Below, in pieces: positions 62,459 through 64,000 of a DNA stretch of 64,000 nucleotides. Numbering within the stretch: the first letter of the stretch is position 1; each line of letters begins with the position of its first letter. Position numbers and translations under genes: made by a program. Under the pieces are notes generated by a model. The model did no database searches and had not been told where the DNA came from. It was given only the letters and a program-made list of their open reading frames with translations. The stretch spans positions 14,768-78,767 of the forward strand of contig JAVVVE010000010.1 of NCBI GenBank assembly GCA_036652815.1, written 5' to 3'. This stretch comes from SZUA-378 sp036652815 (GTDB lineage: Bacteria > Bacillota > Clostridia > Lachnospirales > Lachnospiraceae).

Positions 62459-64000
62459 ATGCAAAAACACAAGAAGCTAAGCACAAGGATATTATCCCTT
62501 GCATTGTCGGTGGCGATGGTACTTACCTCGTTTCCGATGACCGCATTTGCGACTGAGGGGGACACACCCCTTGACGCAGGTAGTACCCTGACAACCGAAC
62601 GTACTATTACCGCATTTGACGAGTTGGGAGAGGGCTTTTTAAAGTCCGTATCTTTTGCCGGGGGGGGGTATAGCTATACATTAAACGTCAAGCTGCATAC
62701 ACCCTTTGAGGAGGTTAAGCTGCCCACTGAGCTGGGCGTGACGGTGGAAAAGACTACCACCAATACCACCCCGCCTGCGGAAGAGCCGACTACCACCGCA
62801 CCGACGGAAGAGGCGACCACTTCCGCTCCTACAGAAGAGCCGACTAGCTCCGCTCCTGCGGAAGAGCCATCCAGCTCCGCTCCTGCGGAAGAGCCATCCA
62901 GCTCTGCTCCTGCGGAAGAACCGTCTAGTTCTGCTCCTGCGGAAGAGCCATCAAACTCCGCACCGGCCGTTGAGCCTGTAGCCGCACCTGCAGCCGAGCC
63001 TGTGGCACAGACAGCATCCGAGCCGGCGCCTGCAGCCGAGCCGGCACCAGTAGCTGAGCTTGCAGCCGCACCTGCCGCAGAGCCGGCACCTGCACCAGCA
63101 CCCGCACCGAATGTCGAAGCTCCACCTGCGGAAAAGCCGGATGCGGAAGCTCCTTCTACGGAAAAGCCGAATGTCGAAGCTCCTTCTGCGGAAAAGCCGA
63201 ATGCGGAAGCTCCTTCTACAGAAAAACCTGCCGATACGAAGCCGGAGAATAACACCGCCGGTGAAACAACACAGGAAAAAGTGCCTGTGACTTGGAAAGG
63301 CGACAAAGAATATACCCCCGACCAAAACAGCAAGGTAATCTACACCGCCGTGCTGCCGGAGGGCTATGTCTTAGCGGAAGGTGTTACTCTACCGGTCATC
63401 CAGGTGATGGTAGGCAGACAGGCACGCGATGCGAGAGCCGGTCTATCTCAAGGCAACACCTATTATTTTGACCTATCCAGCTTGTATGGCTCTTTCAATA
63501 ATATCAACCAATCTTTGCCGGATACAGGCTTGGAATATGTGCCATTTACCTATGTGGGTACAATAAATGCATATAACTATGATGAATACGGATATTCAAC
63601 GATTACAGGTAACCGCACCTTGTTTCTGTCACCTCGTAACATCAGCCAAGAGAAAAACTGGGACGAACTAAATTCAGGCGGACTCATTTTTGGAGAGAAT
63701 TCCGTTATTGCAAACTTCACGCTGCGCTCCTTGAGTGTGGGAACTCAATCTGGTTCGGATGGAGCATTACCGAATAATAACGAATGGGACGTAATTCGAA
63801 AAATAAATCCTGCTTACATCGGAGATTATATTAAACGCACATGGGGGCAGGATGAATCCCAAAGTGGTTACGGCCATCGTGCAGTGCGTGGCGGGAGCAG
63901 TGCATCAGCGTGGGGACACGAAGAGATTAGCGGTTTTGATGTAAAGGATATAGGCTTCCGCCCCGTCATACAGGCGAATAACCCCAGCAGCTTGACAGCA
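62459..64000 (+). CDS. Secreted surface protein with Pro/Ala/Glu repeats (runs off window)
   Basis: The frame is open from ATG 62459 to the window end (514 residues so far). It has a signal peptide (KKLSTRILSLALSVAMVLTS, then FPMTAFAT), a short globular stretch, a repeat region of about 165 residues (62760-63240), and a second globular part with WGQDESQSGYGHR and the GFRPVIQANN ending seen in DUF6273-like surface modules. AGGAGA lies upstream. It is richer in G+C and uses different codons from the arginine region, which suggests acquisition. Cell-wall display or adhesion is likely; the C-terminal anchor is not seen. Confidence 0.8.
   Translation, partial: MQKHKKLSTRILSLALSVAMVLTSFPMTAFATEGDTPLDAGSTLTTERTITAFDELGEGFLKSVSFAGGGYSYTLNVKLHTPFEEVKLPTELGVTVEKTTTNTTPPAEEPTTTAPTEEATTSAPTEEPTSSAPAEEPSSSAPAEEPSSSAPAEEPSSSAPAEEPSNSAPAVEPVAAPAAEPVAQTASEPAPAAEPAPVAELAAAPAAEPAPAPAPAPNVEAPPAEKPDAEAPSTEKPNVEAPSAEKPNAEAPSTEKPADTKPENNTAGETTQEKVPVTWKGDKEYTPDQNSKVIYTAVLPEGYVLAEGVTLPVIQVMVGRQARDARAGLSQGNTYYFDLSSLYGSFNNINQSLPDTGLEYVPFTYVGTINAYNYDEYGYSTITGNRTLFLSPRNISQEKNWDELNSGGLIFGENSVIANFTLRSLSVGTQSGSDGALPNNNEWDVIRKINPAYIGDYIKRTWGQDESQSGYGHRAVRGGSSASAWGHEEISGFDVKDIGFRPVIQANNPSSLTA
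62821..62967 (+). repeat. 27-base tandem repeats (SAPAEEPSS)
   Basis: About five copies of a 27-base unit encode SAPAEEPSS-like nonapeptides, with the three central copies nearly identical at the DNA level. They form the first half of the surface-protein stalk. Copy number may vary by recombination. Confidence 0.85.
63110..63229 (+). repeat. Four 30-base tandem repeats (NVEAPSAEKP)
   Basis: Units at 63110, 63140, 63170 and 63200 each encode a decapeptide of the form N/D-V/A-E-A-P-x-x-E-K-P. Two alternating versions (NVEAPSAEKP, NAEAPSTEKP) suggest duplication of a 60-base block. They form the end of the stalk. Confidence 0.88.

Noticed and set aside
62821..63229. Regular repeats suggesting a CRISPR array
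   Set aside because: Repeats are contiguous, in multiples of three and coding, with no unique spacers.
62674..63333. Long minus-strand reading frame rich in Gly/Ala/Ser opposite the surface protein
   Set aside because: It is the mirror of the Pro/Ala/Glu repeats; the plus-strand frame has a signal peptide, ribosome site and globular domains, and this one has none.

Overview
The window looks like chromosomal DNA of a spore-forming, low-to-medium G+C member of the Clostridia, most likely Lachnospiraceae. This rests on the spoIIA operon, all five core spoVA genes, two GGDEF proteins, DUF6062/DUF5721-type proteins, TTG/GTG starts and strong AGGAGG-type ribosome sites. The taxon is an inference; no rRNA or tRNA gene is present.

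Layout. 0-8 kb: a MocR/PdxR-type regulator, a small acidic membrane protein, a TetR regulator, a duplicated-zinc-site DUF6062-like protein, a cytidylate-kinase-like protein, a multi-PAS GGDEF protein and a MATE exporter. 8.1-14.9 kb: a metal-homeostasis block with an ArsR/SmtB repressor and its operator, a stand-alone HMA protein, a Zn/Cd-type P-ATPase, a CopA-type P-ATPase and a HAD-CPBP protease fusion. 15-19.7 kb: a Crh-like HPr paralogue, a RecB-nuclease/XPD-helicase fusion and a GH13 enzyme. 19.8-22.8 kb: a PadR-DUF1700-DUF4097-PspC envelope-stress operon with two matching palindromes, then an ECF S-component. 23-30.4 kb: an ABC-F protein, valS, folC, a 46-residue protein and a zinc-ribbon TPR membrane protein.

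30.5-50.2 kb holds sporulation genes: spoIIAA-spoIIAB-sigF-spoVAA-spoVAB-spoVAC. spoVAD lies 11 kb further on and spoVAE 4 kb beyond that. Between spoVAC and spoVAD lie a sugar-acid cluster (uxaB, uxaA, an AraC regulator, two Zn dehydrogenases, an amidohydrolase), a type II restriction-modification pair and a membrane-protein/hydrolase pair. Between spoVAD and spoVAE lie a D-lyxose isomerase, a GGDEF sensor, a small protein, RidA and an uncharacterised ASKHA protein. The sugar-acid genes together could make a complete oxidative route from an aldose such as L-galactose, through lactone, L-galactonate, tagaturonate and altronate, to 2-keto-3-deoxygluconate. Two near-identical operator candidates lie in front of its two transcription units. 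This is the most interesting system in the window.

50-61.7 kb: DUF5721-like, DegV, LytTR, DUF1294 and divergent arginine genes (argG one way; argC-acyltransferase-GNAT-argJ-argB-argD the other) around an AT-rich control region with repeated TTGCATAA elements. argF and argH are absent. An orphan solute-binding protein and a YdcZ-type transporter follow. 62.2-64 kb: base composition changes and a secreted Pro/Ala/Glu-repeat surface protein begins and runs off the window, probably the edge of an acquired element.
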